Assembly: GCA_036752345.1 (NCBI GenBank)
Contig: DAIOSV010000013.1
Span: 1 to 41,977 of the forward strand
Reading direction: 5' to 3'
Length of the DNA: 41,977 nt
From: UBA1715 sp036752345
GTDB lineage: Bacteria; Bacteroidota; Bacteroidia; Bacteroidales; UBA1715
Part shown: piece by piece, positions 1 through 7,488 of the stretch
Numbering within the stretch: position 1 is the first letter of the stretch
Layout: each line of letters begins with the position of its first letter
Position numbers and translations under genes: made by a program
The notes under the pieces: generated by a model
Database searches by the model: none
What the model saw: only the letters and a program-made list of their open reading frames with translations
What the model was told of the DNA's origin: nothing

Positions 1-8
1 CGGCATTT

Positions 9-3000
9 TTAGAAATCCATTCCGAGCGAAAACTGAAGCATTTTTTGCACCTCACCCTCATCGTATCCCCACGAGTTGTCTAGACGCATAAAGTATCCGA
101 AAATTCTGGTTCTAAAACCAAACCCGTAGCCGCACACAAAGGGTTGACGCATTTCGTCAATCTCTACATAGATTGGATTTTGCTCCACTATGGTGTATTT
201 GTATGCGTTCTCTTTTTGTCCGGGAAGCAAGCCGCTCCACGCGCCGCCTACATCAAAGAAGCCAATGACTTGGAAGTTGCGCAAAATGTCCGATTTCATT
301 GGTTTCACCACAAAATATTGAATGATAGGCCAACGCAATTCAAAATTGGCAACTGCAAACGAATTCCCATTGCGTATATTCTGCGAAAAACCGCGCATAT
401 TCGTTCCCACAGCCTGGTACGCCCAATATACCGAACGGTCATATTGAATGTTGGTATTGTAGGTTTGATAGCGGCCAAATAAATTCAGCCAATTGTCTAC
501 CGCACCCAAATAATACAGCAACGGCGAGGTTCCATACGAGGTGCTATATGCCACGCGCGAAGCAAATATCATATTCCTATGAATCTTTTGATAATGGCGC
601 ACATCAAGGCCAAACACGGTCAAATACGAATCGGATTTGTTGAGTTGCGCAAAAGCTTCGGCAAAAACCTTGGCACGCGTGCCGTTGTAGATATTCAAGT
701 CGCGCTTGCGCACATTGTCATAAACGTAGTTACAAGACACGCCAACCCAATATTCATCAACGGTAGGCTTTTCTAGCGAGCTCATATCGGTAGCAAGCGT
801 CACATTGCGCACATAGCGGAAATTTGGCGTAACCGTAACCGACTGCAACTGCGACAAGGGATATTTGAGACGCAAAATCAAATTATTGTCTTGCACACGT
901 TCATAATTACTTGAGCCGTTTGAGCCAAATGTCAGTCCTGACTGGCGATGAAAGATATATTGGCGGTCAATCAACTTACTCAGGTTTTCAACCGACAAAA
1001 GATATTCGTTGGTACCAAGCGAGCCGGTAAAGCGATAGGCACCGGTTAGTCGATAGTTTTCAAACAAATCAATAATGCCAAGTTTGAGCAACACATTTAC
1101 TTTCTGAGAATAATCATAGGCGCCACCGGTAAACTTCTGATAGCCGGTATTCACAAAACTAAAATCGAGCTGGTTGACCAACGTATTGACGTAAAAATTG
1201 GTTTTGTACAAATCGGAGCTTTTACGCTGCCATGCAATTGTATCAACCGAACTATTTGTCACGGTATCGGTTATTGGAGTTTGATTGGTTATTTGAGGTT
1301 GTTGAGAAGACACGGGAACGTATTCATTGCTGTTTATCTCCGATTTATTCAAATATTGCCGCTTATTTTGCTGCCGCAACTGCACCAATGTGCCATTCGA
1401 TACTGAATAATTCAACACGTTGAACGACTCCGGGGTAATTGCAAAATTTTTCGTGGTATAGGAATAATGCATTGCCGTATCTACATAACTCACCGTGCTA
1501 TCTCTCGACACCGAAAACAAATTAGTGAGCCCATTGCGGTCGGACATGTACGCATATTCGCCTTTGCGCAATTCCAATGGTCGCAATTCGCTAGCCGAAG
1601 AGGTTTCAAGCCGTTCCAGCGATTTTCCCGCAAGCAAAAACAAATCATAGGTTGGTTGCAACTGGGTTTGATAATTCTGTAAATCATCATCGGCACGATT
1701 GGAAGAGAACAAGATTTTTGAGCCATTTTGCACATACAAAGGGAAACGTTCATCGGCCTTGTCGTTGGTTATTTGTTCGTTTTCGTAGGTTTGTATGTTG
1801 TAGGTAAAAACATCCGTTTGGCCGCCTTGAGCTCCAGAAAACACAATCTTTGTCCCGTCGGGAGCATACGAAAAATCAAGTACTTGCTCAAAATGGAAAA
1901 ACTCGCGCGTCATCATCTCCTTGGTCTCAAGATTGTAAATGGAGAACCACAACCGGCCTTTTTTCTCGTAAAAGAACGCCAATGCATTGAGAGACGGATG
2001 CCAACGGACAATCGGGTATGAATAGTCGGTAATTTGTTCAACCATAGATCCATAGCGAAATATATTCGTGGTTTTTTGTGTACCAAAATCATAGACCCAA
2101 ATACCTGTTTTCCCTTTTTTGTTAGTCACAAACACTATTTTTGATGCATCGGAATTGAGCGAAACATCGGTAATTGCACGTTTGGTAAGCCGTTTTGGTA
2201 TATCCACATTACTTACTATTGGGTTTTCCGGTGACGAATCTTTTTGTTGATAATACGAAGTCATTTCAAGCAACACCATCCGTAAATCTTTCCCCAATAG
2301 ATATTGGAAACTTGCATCTATATCGTCGGTCAACTTGCTCATATACAATATATTTGCAACAGTTTTATCTCCGTACTTTTGGCCAATATACACCCACAAT
2401 GCTTGCCCTATAAAAATTGCATCGTCGCCATACAAATCTGACAGCTTTTTATACGCTCCTACTTTGACTCGCTGGCTAAACAATTCTTCTTTTTGGGCAT
2501 TCCAACTATTGGAAAAATACTCTGTCATGCCATCAAAAAACCAATCAGGATAAGCTGCAAGGTCAGTATTTGAGAGTATTTTACGATATGCGCCAACGCC
2601 AAAAAGGAATTCACTCATCATAACCTCGGCAATGCCTTTGCGTATTTGTCGCACCAAATCATTGTGGTCGCCGTTAAAGTAAAGCACCACCTTGTTGTCA
2701 ATGATTTGCGTAGTTCCGCCCACATTATATTCATCGTCAGACGTAGAGTAGCCTATGTTGCTTTGACGGAAATCGTCCATGGTGTTGTACACCACAAACA
2801 CTATTCGGCGTGAATATTCAAACTCAAGGATTCGCTTGATTTCGGCATAATTTGAGTCAACATTTTGCGCAACGAATTCGGCCAACTTTTTACCGGCCTT
2901 GTCGTGGTACACGTCGTAATTCTCGTAGCGAAGATAGAGCCAAAATTTGTCGTCGTACTGCACACGGTTTTTCCCAAACTCTTGCTGCAATCCATTATAG

Positions 3001-3062
3001 AATTGGGCAAACGAGCTTTGAGCAACAAGAAACAGCAATATAAAAGGCAGAATTTTTCTCAT
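9..3062 (-). CDS. Outer-membrane beta-propeller and barrel protein (PD40 repeats, Omp85/D15-like C-terminus)
   Basis: This is a 1017-residue exported protein. Residues 1-19 are a typical signal peptide ending in SSFAQ. Residues about 20-285 resemble the peptidase-MA-like domain found ahead of propellers in related Bacteroidota proteins, but I see no HExxH zinc motif; the equivalent helix reads GIAEVMMSEF. Residues about 290-560 contain WD40-like PD40 blades, for example YAPDGTKIVFSG and NGSKILFSSNRADD. The last ~390 residues look like an Omp85/surface-antigen barrel: RGFSQNIRNGNSF, ELRWPI and GFFDVGGAW match the closing strands, and the chain ends in Phe (GMDF), the usual outer-membrane insertion signal. 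The ATG at 3062 places the signal peptide at the N-terminus. The role is unknown; a surface or assembly function is inference. The gene is complete, with the stop at 9-11. Confidence 0.75.
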   Translation of the reverse strand: MRKILPFILLFLVAQSSFAQFYNGLQQEFGKNRVQYDDKFWLYLRYENYDVYHDKAGKKLAEFVAQNVDSNYAEIKRILEFEYSRRIVFVVYNTMDDFRQSNIGYSTSDDEYNVGGTTQIIDNKVVLYFNGDHNDLVRQIRKGIAEVMMSEFLFGVGAYRKILSNTDLAAYPDWFFDGMTEYFSNSWNAQKEELFSQRVKVGAYKKLSDLYGDDAIFIGQALWVYIGQKYGDKTVANILYMSKLTDDIDASFQYLLGKDLRMVLLEMTSYYQQKDSSPENPIVSNVDIPKRLTKRAITDVSLNSDASKIVFVTNKKGKTGIWVYDFGTQKTTNIFRYGSMVEQITDYSYPIVRWHPSLNALAFFYEKKGRLWFSIYNLETKEMMTREFFHFEQVLDFSYAPDGTKIVFSGAQGGQTDVFTYNIQTYENEQITNDKADERFPLYVQNGSKILFSSNRADDDLQNYQTQLQPTYDLFLLAGKSLERLETSSASELRPLELRKGEYAYMSDRNGLTNLFSVSRDSTVSYVDTAMHYSYTTKNFAITPESFNVLNYSVSNGTLVQLRQQNKRQYLNKSEINSNEYVPVSSQQPQITNQTPITDTVTNSSVDTIAWQRKSSDLYKTNFYVNTLVNQLDFSFVNTGYQKFTGGAYDYSQKVNVLLKLGIIDLFENYRLTGAYRFTGSLGTNEYLLSVENLSKLIDRQYIFHRQSGLTFGSNGSSNYERVQDNNLILRLKYPLSQLQSVTVTPNFRYVRNVTLATDMSSLEKPTVDEYWVGVSCNYVYDNVRKRDLNIYNGTRAKVFAEAFAQLNKSDSYLTVFGLDVRHYQKIHRNMIFASRVAYSTSYGTSPLLYYLGAVDNWLNLFGRYQTYNTNIQYDRSVYWAYQAVGTNMRGFSQNIRNGNSFAVANFELRWPIIQYFVVKPMKSDILRNFQVIGFFDVGGAWSGLLPGQKENAYKYTIVEQNPIYVEIDEMRQPFVCGYGFGFRTRIFGYFMRLDNSWGYDEGEVQKMLQFSLGMDF

Positions 3063-3093
3063 CGGCAGACCTCACTGCGGGATAAATTTTTAT

Positions 3094-3101
3094 CAAAAAT
3101 A
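3094..3101 (-). promoter_or_regulatory. Probable -7 box for the outer-membrane propeller gene
   Basis: Read on the minus strand the site is TATTTTTG, an exact match to the Bacteroidota TAnnTTTG box, 31 nt before the ATG at 3062. I see no convincing -33 TTTG. The site lies back to back with the AbiF-like promoter about 120 nt away. Confidence 0.4.
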
Positions 3102-3219
3102 AGAAATTATGCTTACCTTTACTCTATCTATCTCTTTTCTAAAAATGCATATAAAGAGGGGAAATTATATCTTTGATAAACACAACATTTCCTTACTTAA
3201 AATTTTCATTCACAATCGC

Positions 3220-3248
3220 TTGCATTTTTATAAATATGATTATATTTG
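3220..3248 (+). promoter_or_regulatory. Promoter of the AbiF-type leader RNA and gene
   Basis: TATATTTG at 3241-3248 matches the Bacteroidota -7 consensus TAnnTTTG exactly. TTG at 3220-3222 sits 18 nt upstream, close to the usual -33 spacing. Transcription would start near 3253-3256, directly before the structured RNA at 3259. This also excludes the upstream ATG at 3173 as the protein start, because that codon would not be in the transcript. Confidence 0.65.
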
Positions 3249-3254
3249 CAATTG

Positions 3255-3310
3255 ATATGACCTCCCACGCTTCCCTCGATCAGCGCACCCGGGGAGGTCT
3301 TCGAGTTTTA
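3255..3310 (+). ncRNA. Structured leader RNA of AbiF-type gene (abiF-motif-like, pseudoknot)
   Basis: A compact fold fills the space between the promoter and the Abi ATG. Stem 1 is 8 perfect pairs, GACCTCCC at 3259-3266 with GGGAGGTC at 3292-3299. Stem 2 is CGCT at 3268-3271 with AGCG at 3282-3285. The 10-nt apical loop contains CTCGA (3275-3279), which is perfectly complementary to TCGAG (3301-3305) just after stem 1, giving a 5-pair pseudoknot. That is 17 pairs in about 50 nt, unusually ordered for this AT-rich genome. Established knowledge, as I recall it: a conserved RNA called the abiF motif lies upstream of AbiF genes, and such RNAs have been linked to RNA antitoxins of HEPN Abi proteins. 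I could not compare it with the published consensus. It could act as a cis leader, a processed antitoxin RNA, or both. Confidence 0.7.
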
Positions 3311-4243
3311 ATGGAGCCCACATACAACAAAATAACATACACAAAGAATCCTCTTTCCCTTAACGAACAAGTTGAACGGCTGAAGAAACGAGGTCTTATT
3401 TTCGATGACGAAGAAAAATCGAAAAATTATTTATACAACATAAGTTATTATAGACTACGTGCATACACATACCCATTTCAAAAAAACGAGAACGATTCCG
3501 AACATGATTTTATAAGAAATGATATTCACTTCAACGATATAATAGACTTATATTGTTTTGATCGTCGACTTCGTACTCTAATTTTTAATGCAATTGAAAA
3601 AATAGAAGTTGCCGTTAGAACCAAAATTATTTATACCTACGCTGTTAGCACAGGGGACAGCCATTGGTACTATGATAAGAACCTGTACTGGAAGGACATT
3701 GAGAGTCTTATCAGTGAAATAGATTCAGATATACGTCGTAGCAATGAAGACTTCATTAAACACTACAAGATGAAATATAATGAACCCTCTAACCCTCCTA
3801 GCTGGATGGCTCTTGAGGTTGTATCATTTGGGACTCTCAGCAAGCTATATCAATCATTAAAACTTGATGACAAGAAAAAGCAAATAGCCCTAGATTTTGG
3901 GATAAGGAATGTAGATATTATGGAAAATTGGCTTCATGCAATATCCAATCTTCGTAATTGTTGTGCACATCACAGTCGGATTTGGAATCGTCGTTATATG
4001 GTAGGCATAAAATTGCCATACAATACAACATCTCCATTCCTTGACATTCCTTCTATTCAAAAAATACATGACAATAAACTATTTGCAATAGTATCATGCA
4101 TTGTATATCTCATCAATATAATCAGCCCCACAAGTGAATTCAAACAAAACATTATAAAGCTACTCAATTCAAAGCCCAAACTATTAAATATGAAGGATAT
4201 GGGGTTTCCTGAAAATTGGCAAAACTTGCCTATATGGAAATAG
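3311..4243 (+). CDS. Abi_2/AbiF-family HEPN protein (putative RNase toxin or phage-defence protein)
   Basis: This is a 310-residue cytosolic protein of the Abi_2 (AbiD/AbiF) family. The N-terminus has the family signature, LSLNEQVERLKKRGL followed by NISYYRLRAYTYPF (residues about 15-56). The C-terminal half holds a HEPN RNase motif: R215-N-C-C-A-H220 (R-x4-H) followed by HSRIWNRR, the same type of motif used for RNA cleavage in Cas13 and other HEPN toxins. The start at 3311 is chosen because the promoter and RNA structure lie between it and the in-frame ATG at 3173. No signal peptide or membrane segment is seen. It is a lone + strand gene between two minus-strand housekeeping genes, consistent with a mobile defence islet. 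Family knowledge gives abortive infection or toxin activity; the target here is unknown. Confidence 0.85.
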   Translation: MEPTYNKITYTKNPLSLNEQVERLKKRGLIFDDEEKSKNYLYNISYYRLRAYTYPFQKNENDSEHDFIRNDIHFNDIIDLYCFDRRLRTLIFNAIEKIEVAVRTKIIYTYAVSTGDSHWYYDKNLYWKDIESLISEIDSDIRRSNEDFIKHYKMKYNEPSNPPSWMALEVVSFGTLSKLYQSLKLDDKKKQIALDFGIRNVDIMENWLHAISNLRNCCAHHSRIWNRRYMVGIKLPYNTTSPFLDIPSIQKIHDNKLFAIVSCIVYLINIISPTSEFKQNIIKLLNSKPKLLNMKDMGFPENWQNLPIWK

Positions 4244-4248
4244 GATAT

Positions 4249-4287
4249 CGTTGTAATTAATAGATAATTAATCTAATAATTACACAA
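4249..4287. repeat. AT-rich near-palindrome between abi and ftsY 3' ends
   Basis: GTAATTA-a-TAGAT (4253-4265) is mirrored by ATCTA-a-TAATTAC (4271-4283), 12 of 13 pairs with a short loop, and GTTG/CAAC can extend it with a small bulge. It lies in the 61-nt gap between two converging genes, so it may act as a shared transcription end, though it lacks a U-tract. It could also be the scar of a cassette boundary. Confidence 0.4.
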
Positions 4288-4304
4288 CTACTTCTGTATT
4301 CTAT

Positions 4305-5252
4305 TTATTCAAACAGCGACTCTACAAACGTTTTTTTGTTGAAGAATTGAAGGTCTTCAATTCCTTCGCCAACGCCTATGTATTTTACCGGTATCTTGAA
4401 TTGATCGGATATGCCAATAGCCACACCACCTTTAGCCGTGCCATCGAGTTTGGTAAGCGCAAGGGCGTTAATTTCGGTTGCCAATGAGAATTGTTTTGCC
4501 TGTTCAAACGCATTTTGTCCGGTTGATGCATCAAGTACCAAAAGGATTTCGTGTGGTGCTTCGGGTATCAACTTCTGCATCACTCGTTTAATCTTGGTTA
4601 ACTCGTTCATCAAGTTCACCTTGTTGTGAAGACGACCGGCGGTGTCTATAATCACCACATCGGCATCGTTTGCCATAGCAGAATTGAGCGTATCGTATGC
4701 TACCGAAGCAGGGTCGGAGCCCATTTGTTGTTTCACAAGCGGAACTTGTACACGGTTTGCCCACACTTCAAGTTGCTCAATTGCTGCGGCACGAAACGTA
4801 TCGGCGGCACCAAGATATACTTTTTTGCCTGCTGCTTTATATTTTGCGGCTAGTTTGCCTATGGTAGTAGTTTTTCCAACGCCATTCACACCCACAACCA
4901 ATATCACGTATGGTTTGGTTTTAACGTTAAGGAAGTTCTCCGAAATATCGTTGTCATTTTCCGACAAAAGCGACATTATCTCTTCACGGAGAATTTTTTG
5001 CAATTCATCAGTACCAACGTACTTATCGCGAGCAACGCGCGCCTCTATGCGTGCTATAATTTTGAGGGTTGTATCAACACCCACATCGGAAGAAACGAGT
5101 ATTTCTTCCAAATTATCAAGAATCTCATCATCAACCGAAGATTTTCCGGCAACGGCGCGAGCGATTTTTTGCAACACCGTCTCGCGAGTTTTTTCCAACC
5201 CTTTGTTGAGTGTCTCTTTTTTTTCGTTCTTAAAAAAATCAAATAGCCCCAT
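4305..5252 (-). CDS. ftsY: Signal recognition particle receptor FtsY
   Basis: FtsY (315 aa) is the SRP receptor GTPase that docks ribosome-SRP complexes at the inner membrane for co-translational insertion. The helical N domain spans about residues 1-95. The NG GTPase carries the P-loop GVNGVGKTTT at about 120, DTFRAAAIEQL in the insertion box, DTAGR (G3) and TKLDGTAKGG (G4/G5), and it ends with GVGEGIEDLQFF, the FtsY C-terminal signature. The acidic A domain of proteobacterial FtsY is absent, as is common in Bacteroidota. It lies downstream of rpmB-rpmG-DUF4295, but a strong terminator and a separate promoter precede it (see 5273-5333). Confidence 0.97.
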   Translation of the reverse strand: MGLFDFFKNEKKETLNKGLEKTRETVLQKIARAVAGKSSVDDEILDNLEEILVSSDVGVDTTLKIIARIEARVARDKYVGTDELQKILREEIMSLLSENDNDISENFLNVKTKPYVILVVGVNGVGKTTTIGKLAAKYKAAGKKVYLGAADTFRAAAIEQLEVWANRVQVPLVKQQMGSDPASVAYDTLNSAMANDADVVIIDTAGRLHNKVNLMNELTKIKRVMQKLIPEAPHEILLVLDASTGQNAFEQAKQFSLATEINALALTKLDGTAKGGVAIGISDQFKIPVKYIGVGEGIEDLQFFNKKTFVESLFE

Positions 5253-5272
5253 ACGTTTTTGTTTGTAATGTA

Positions 5273-5303
5273 CAAATGTACAAATTTACAATTATATAAC
5301 AAA
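5273..5303 (-). promoter_or_regulatory. ftsY promoter overlapping the upstream terminator tail
   Basis: On the minus strand TTTG (5303-5300) is followed by 19 nt and then TACATTTG (5280-5273), both matching the Bacteroidota consensus. A second match, TAAATTTG, lies directly before it at 5288-5281. Transcription would begin about 17 nt before the ftsY ATG. The -33 box uses the last bases of the terminator U-tract. Confidence 0.65.
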
Positions 5304-5333
5304 AAAGCCTTATCTATGAGATAAGGCTTTTCA
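5299..5333 (-). terminator. Terminator of the rpmB-rpmG-DUF4295 operon
   Basis: A perfect 13-pair stem (AAAAGCCTTATCT at 5303-5315 with AGATAAGGCTTTT at 5319-5331) and a 3-nt loop, followed on the minus strand by TTTTTTG. This is a textbook intrinsic terminator ending the ribosomal protein operon before ftsY. Confidence 0.85.
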
Positions 5334-5352
5334 GTATATGATTTTACGATTC

Positions 5353-5508
5353 TTATTTTTTATTTAAATAAGCTTGAACACCGCTATTTGGAACAATCTC
5401 TTCTGAGAAAACGTAAGCACCTGTTTTTTCAGATTTTATAGCCTTAATAACTTTGGTAAATTCCTTACCGGCACCTTTTTGTAGAGATGCAACAACTTTC
5501 TTTGCCAT
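5353..5508 (-). CDS. DUF4295 family small basic protein
   Basis: This is a 51-residue basic protein starting MAKKVVASLQKGAGKEFTK and ending YLNKK. The opening, the KSEKTGAYVF core and its position directly after rpmG match the DUF4295 family, found almost only in Bacteroidota in the order rpmB-rpmG-DUF4295-ftsY. Its constant neighbours and charge suggest a ribosome-associated or ribosomal-protein-like role, but the function is not established. It starts 8 nt after the rpmG stop, so it is co-transcribed, and the operon ends in the hairpin at 5299-5333. Confidence 0.9.
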   Translation of the reverse strand: MAKKVVASLQKGAGKEFTKVIKAIKSEKTGAYVFSEEIVPNSGVQAYLNKK

Positions 5509-5516
5509 AGCTTAAA

Positions 5517-5699
5517 TTATTTAATTTCTCTGTGAACAGTTACTTTACGAAGATATGGATTGTATTTCTTCATTTCCAATCTATCTGGAGTATTTTTACG
5601 ATTCTTTGTCGTTATGTAGCGAGACATTCCAGGAACGCCGCTCTCTTTTTGTTCAGTACATTCAAGAATTACTTGTACTCTATTTCCTTTTCTTGCCAT
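5517..5699 (-). CDS. rpmG: 50S ribosomal protein bL33
   Basis: bL33 (60 aa) is a small component of the large ribosomal subunit near the E site. It opens MARKGNRVQVILECTEQK and contains GMSRYITTKNRKNTPDRLEMKKYNP, a clear L33 core. The paired CxxC zinc-binding cysteines are missing (single Cys14), so this is the zinc-independent C-minus form. It lies 11 nt after rpmB and 8 nt before the DUF4295 gene. Confidence 0.95.
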   Translation of the reverse strand: MARKGNRVQVILECTEQKESGVPGMSRYITTKNRKNTPDRLEMKKYNPYLRKVTVHREIK

Positions 5700-5710
5700 T
5701 ACTATAATTA

Positions 5711-5953
5711 TTAATAGTTTTGAATATATCCTTTTGCTTTAGCATCTTTAAGTGCTTGGCTTAGGCCTTTTTTATTGATTGTTCTTAATCCATTTGCCGA
5801 AACACGAAGGGTTATCCATCTGTCTTCTTCTGCTAAATAGAATTTCTTTTCGAGCAAGTTCACATCGAAAATTCTTTTCGTCTTGGCATTTGAGTGCGAA
5901 ACATTATTGCCACTCATTGCTCTCTTTCCTGTAATTTGACAAATTCTATACAT
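5711..5953 (-). CDS. rpmB: 50S ribosomal protein bL28
   Basis: bL28 (80 aa) is a large-subunit protein. The start is placed at 5953, giving MYRICQITGKRAMSGNNVSH, the conserved L28 beginning; an in-frame extension to 6022 has no L28 similarity and would run into the promoter area. The later part, WITLRVSANGLRTINKKGL, is the L28 core. There is no CxxC zinc pair. It is the first gene of the rpmB-rpmG-DUF4295 operon. Confidence 0.95.
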   Translation of the reverse strand: MYRICQITGKRAMSGNNVSHSNAKTKRIFDVNLLEKKFYLAEEDRWITLRVSANGLRTINKKGLSQALKDAKAKGYIQNY

Positions 5954-5995
5954 TGTAATACTCTTATTTGCTATTAATATCTCCAAATCGGGTTG

Positions 5996-6023
5996 CAAAA
6001 TAACGCATAATTTCTCAAACAAA
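5996..6023 (-). promoter_or_regulatory. Possible rpmB operon promoter
   Basis: On the minus strand TTATTTTG (6003-5996) matches 7 of 8 positions of TAnnTTTG, and TTTG boxes lie 12-16 nt upstream (6016-6023). The leader would be about 35-40 nt. The match is imperfect, but this is the best candidate in the gap. Confidence 0.35.
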
Positions 6024-6047
6024 AAAATATCTATCCAAGAAATTTTT

Positions 6048-6084
6048 AAAAAAATGAGGACATTGAATTTGTCCTCATTTTTTC
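6048..6084 (-). terminator. Terminator downstream of rocD
   Basis: ATGAGGACA (6054-6062) pairs with TGTCCTCAT (6070-6078) around a 7-nt loop, flanked by A-runs on the left and T-runs on the right, so it can work in both directions. It directly follows the rocD stop on the minus strand and precedes the rpmB promoter region. Confidence 0.8.
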
Positions 6085-6086
6085 TT

Positions 6087-7313
6087 TTATTCGAATTGGT
6101 TGAATGTTTTCTTGATTATATCAATACATTCTCTAATTTGAGCTTCTGTGATAACCAACGGTGGTGCAAAGCGAATAATGTGTTCGTGTGTTGGCTTTGC
6201 AAGCATTCCGTTTTCTTTAAGTGCCAAACAGAAATCCCATGCTGATTTGCCCTTGTGTGGCTCTATTATAACAGCATTTAAAAGACCTTTTCCACGAACC
6301 AATTTTTTCATTGGATGTTGGAAAGAATTCAATTCATCACGGAAAATTTTTCCGAGACGTTCTGCGTTTTCAGCTAATTTTTCGTCTTTCAATACTGAAA
6401 GAGCAGCAATACCAACTTTTGCAGCTATTGGGTTTCCTCCGTATGTTGATCCGTGTTCTCCCGGTTTAATTGTCAACATAATATCGTCGTCAGCAAGTAC
6501 GCATGACACGGGGCAAGTACCACCACTGATAGCTTTACCAAGAACCAAGATGTCAGGACGAACATTCTCATGATCGCAAGCCAACATTTTTCCGGTACGT
6601 GCTAAACCTGTTTGTACCTCATCGGCAATGAACAATACGTTGTGTTTTTTACACAAATCGTAGCATTCTTTCAAATAACCTTCGTGAGGAACATATACTC
6701 CAGCTTCACCTTGAATAGGTTCTACAAGGAATCCGGCCACTTCTTTGCCATACTCGTTAAGCGCTTTTTCCAATGCTTTTGTATCGTCGTATGGTATATG
6801 AATAAAGCCAGGAGTAAGAGGTCCGTAGTTTGCGTATGATTCCGGATCTACCGACATTGAAATGATAGAAATAGTTCTTCCGTGGAAGTTTCCGTCACAA
6901 CAAATGATTTTAACGTTATCGTTTGGAATGCCTTTTTTAACAACGCCCCAACGACGAGCTAATTTCAATGCAGTTTCATCAGCTTCTGCACCTGTATTCA
7001 TAGGCAACAATTTGTCGTAGCCGAAAAATTTTGTTGCAAATTCTTCATATTCTCCCAACACATTGTTGAAAAATGCTCTTGATGTTAGAGTGATTTTTTG
7101 TGCTTGATCGACCATTGCCTTTACAATTTTTGGATGGCAATGACCTTGGTTTACTGCACTGTATGCGGAAAGGAAGTCATAATAACGTTTTCCTTCAACA
7201 TCCCATACAAATACACCTTCACCTTTTTCCAAAACTACAGGGAGTGGATGGTAATTGTGTGCGCCATACTTAAGCTCTCTGTCCATATAGTCTTGACTCG
7301 TCATTTTAGACAT
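6087..7313 (-). CDS. rocD: Ornithine--oxo-acid aminotransferase
   Basis: RocD (408 aa) is a class III PLP aminotransferase that interconverts ornithine plus 2-oxoglutarate with glutamate semialdehyde, linking arginine/ornithine to proline and glutamate. The N-terminal FLSAYSAVNQGHCHP motif is characteristic of the ornithine group. MNTGAEADETALKLAR forms the PLP phosphate site, FIADEVQTGLARTGK holds the PLP-pyridine Asp, and K260 in VLGKAISGG is the Schiff-base lysine. Length is normal. An ATG three codons in is an alternative start. It is monocistronic, with its own promoter and terminator. Acetylornithine aminotransferase is the main alternative, but the FLSAYSAVNQG block favours RocD. Confidence 0.9.
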   Translation of the reverse strand: MSKMTSQDYMDRELKYGAHNYHPLPVVLEKGEGVFVWDVEGKRYYDFLSAYSAVNQGHCHPKIVKAMVDQAQKITLTSRAFFNNVLGEYEEFATKFFGYDKLLPMNTGAEADETALKLARRWGVVKKGIPNDNVKIICCDGNFHGRTISIISMSVDPESYANYGPLTPGFIHIPYDDTKALEKALNEYGKEVAGFLVEPIQGEAGVYVPHEGYLKECYDLCKKHNVLFIADEVQTGLARTGKMLACDHENVRPDILVLGKAISGGTCPVSCVLADDDIMLTIKPGEHGSTYGGNPIAAKVGIAALSVLKDEKLAENAERLGKIFRDELNSFQHPMKKLVRGKGLLNAVIIEPHKGKSAWDFCLALKENGMLAKPTHEHIIRFAPPLVITEAQIRECIDIIKKTFNQFE

Positions 7314-7355
7314 GATACTTTAAATTAAATTGGGTTAAACTTCGTTTTACTTGGT

Positions 7356-7388
7356 CAAAAGTAGAAATAATTTAGAAACGGGGGCAAA
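7356..7388 (-). promoter_or_regulatory. rocD promoter
   Basis: On the minus strand TTTG (7388-7385), a 21-nt spacer, then TACTTTTG (7363-7356): both Bacteroidota boxes are exact. The leader to the ATG at 7313 is about 40 nt. Confidence 0.65.
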
Positions 7389-7475
7389 AAAAAACGAGTA
7401 TTTTTCACTTATTCGCAATCTCAAAAAAATAATGCGAATTGAAAGGCCCTCATCGTATTTTCTCAGCAGTTTTCC

Positions 7476-7483
7476 TATATTTG
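7476..7483 (+). promoter_or_regulatory. -7 box very close to the TPR-phosphatase start (leaderless candidate)
   Basis: TATATTTG is an exact TAnnTTTG match only 5 nt before the ATG at 7489. With usual spacing, transcription would start at or next to the ATG. No clear -33 box is seen. Confidence 0.5.
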
Positions 7484-7488
7484 CTTTT

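Noticed and set aside
3173..3310. Upstream ATG extending the Abi protein by 46 residues
   Set aside because: A -7 box at 3241-3248 and the structured RNA lie inside this stretch, and the extra residues do not fit the family N-terminus.
4642..5268. 208-codon open frame on the + strand
   Set aside because: It lies wholly antisense to ftsY, is Ser/Thr-rich without domain character, and has no promoter.
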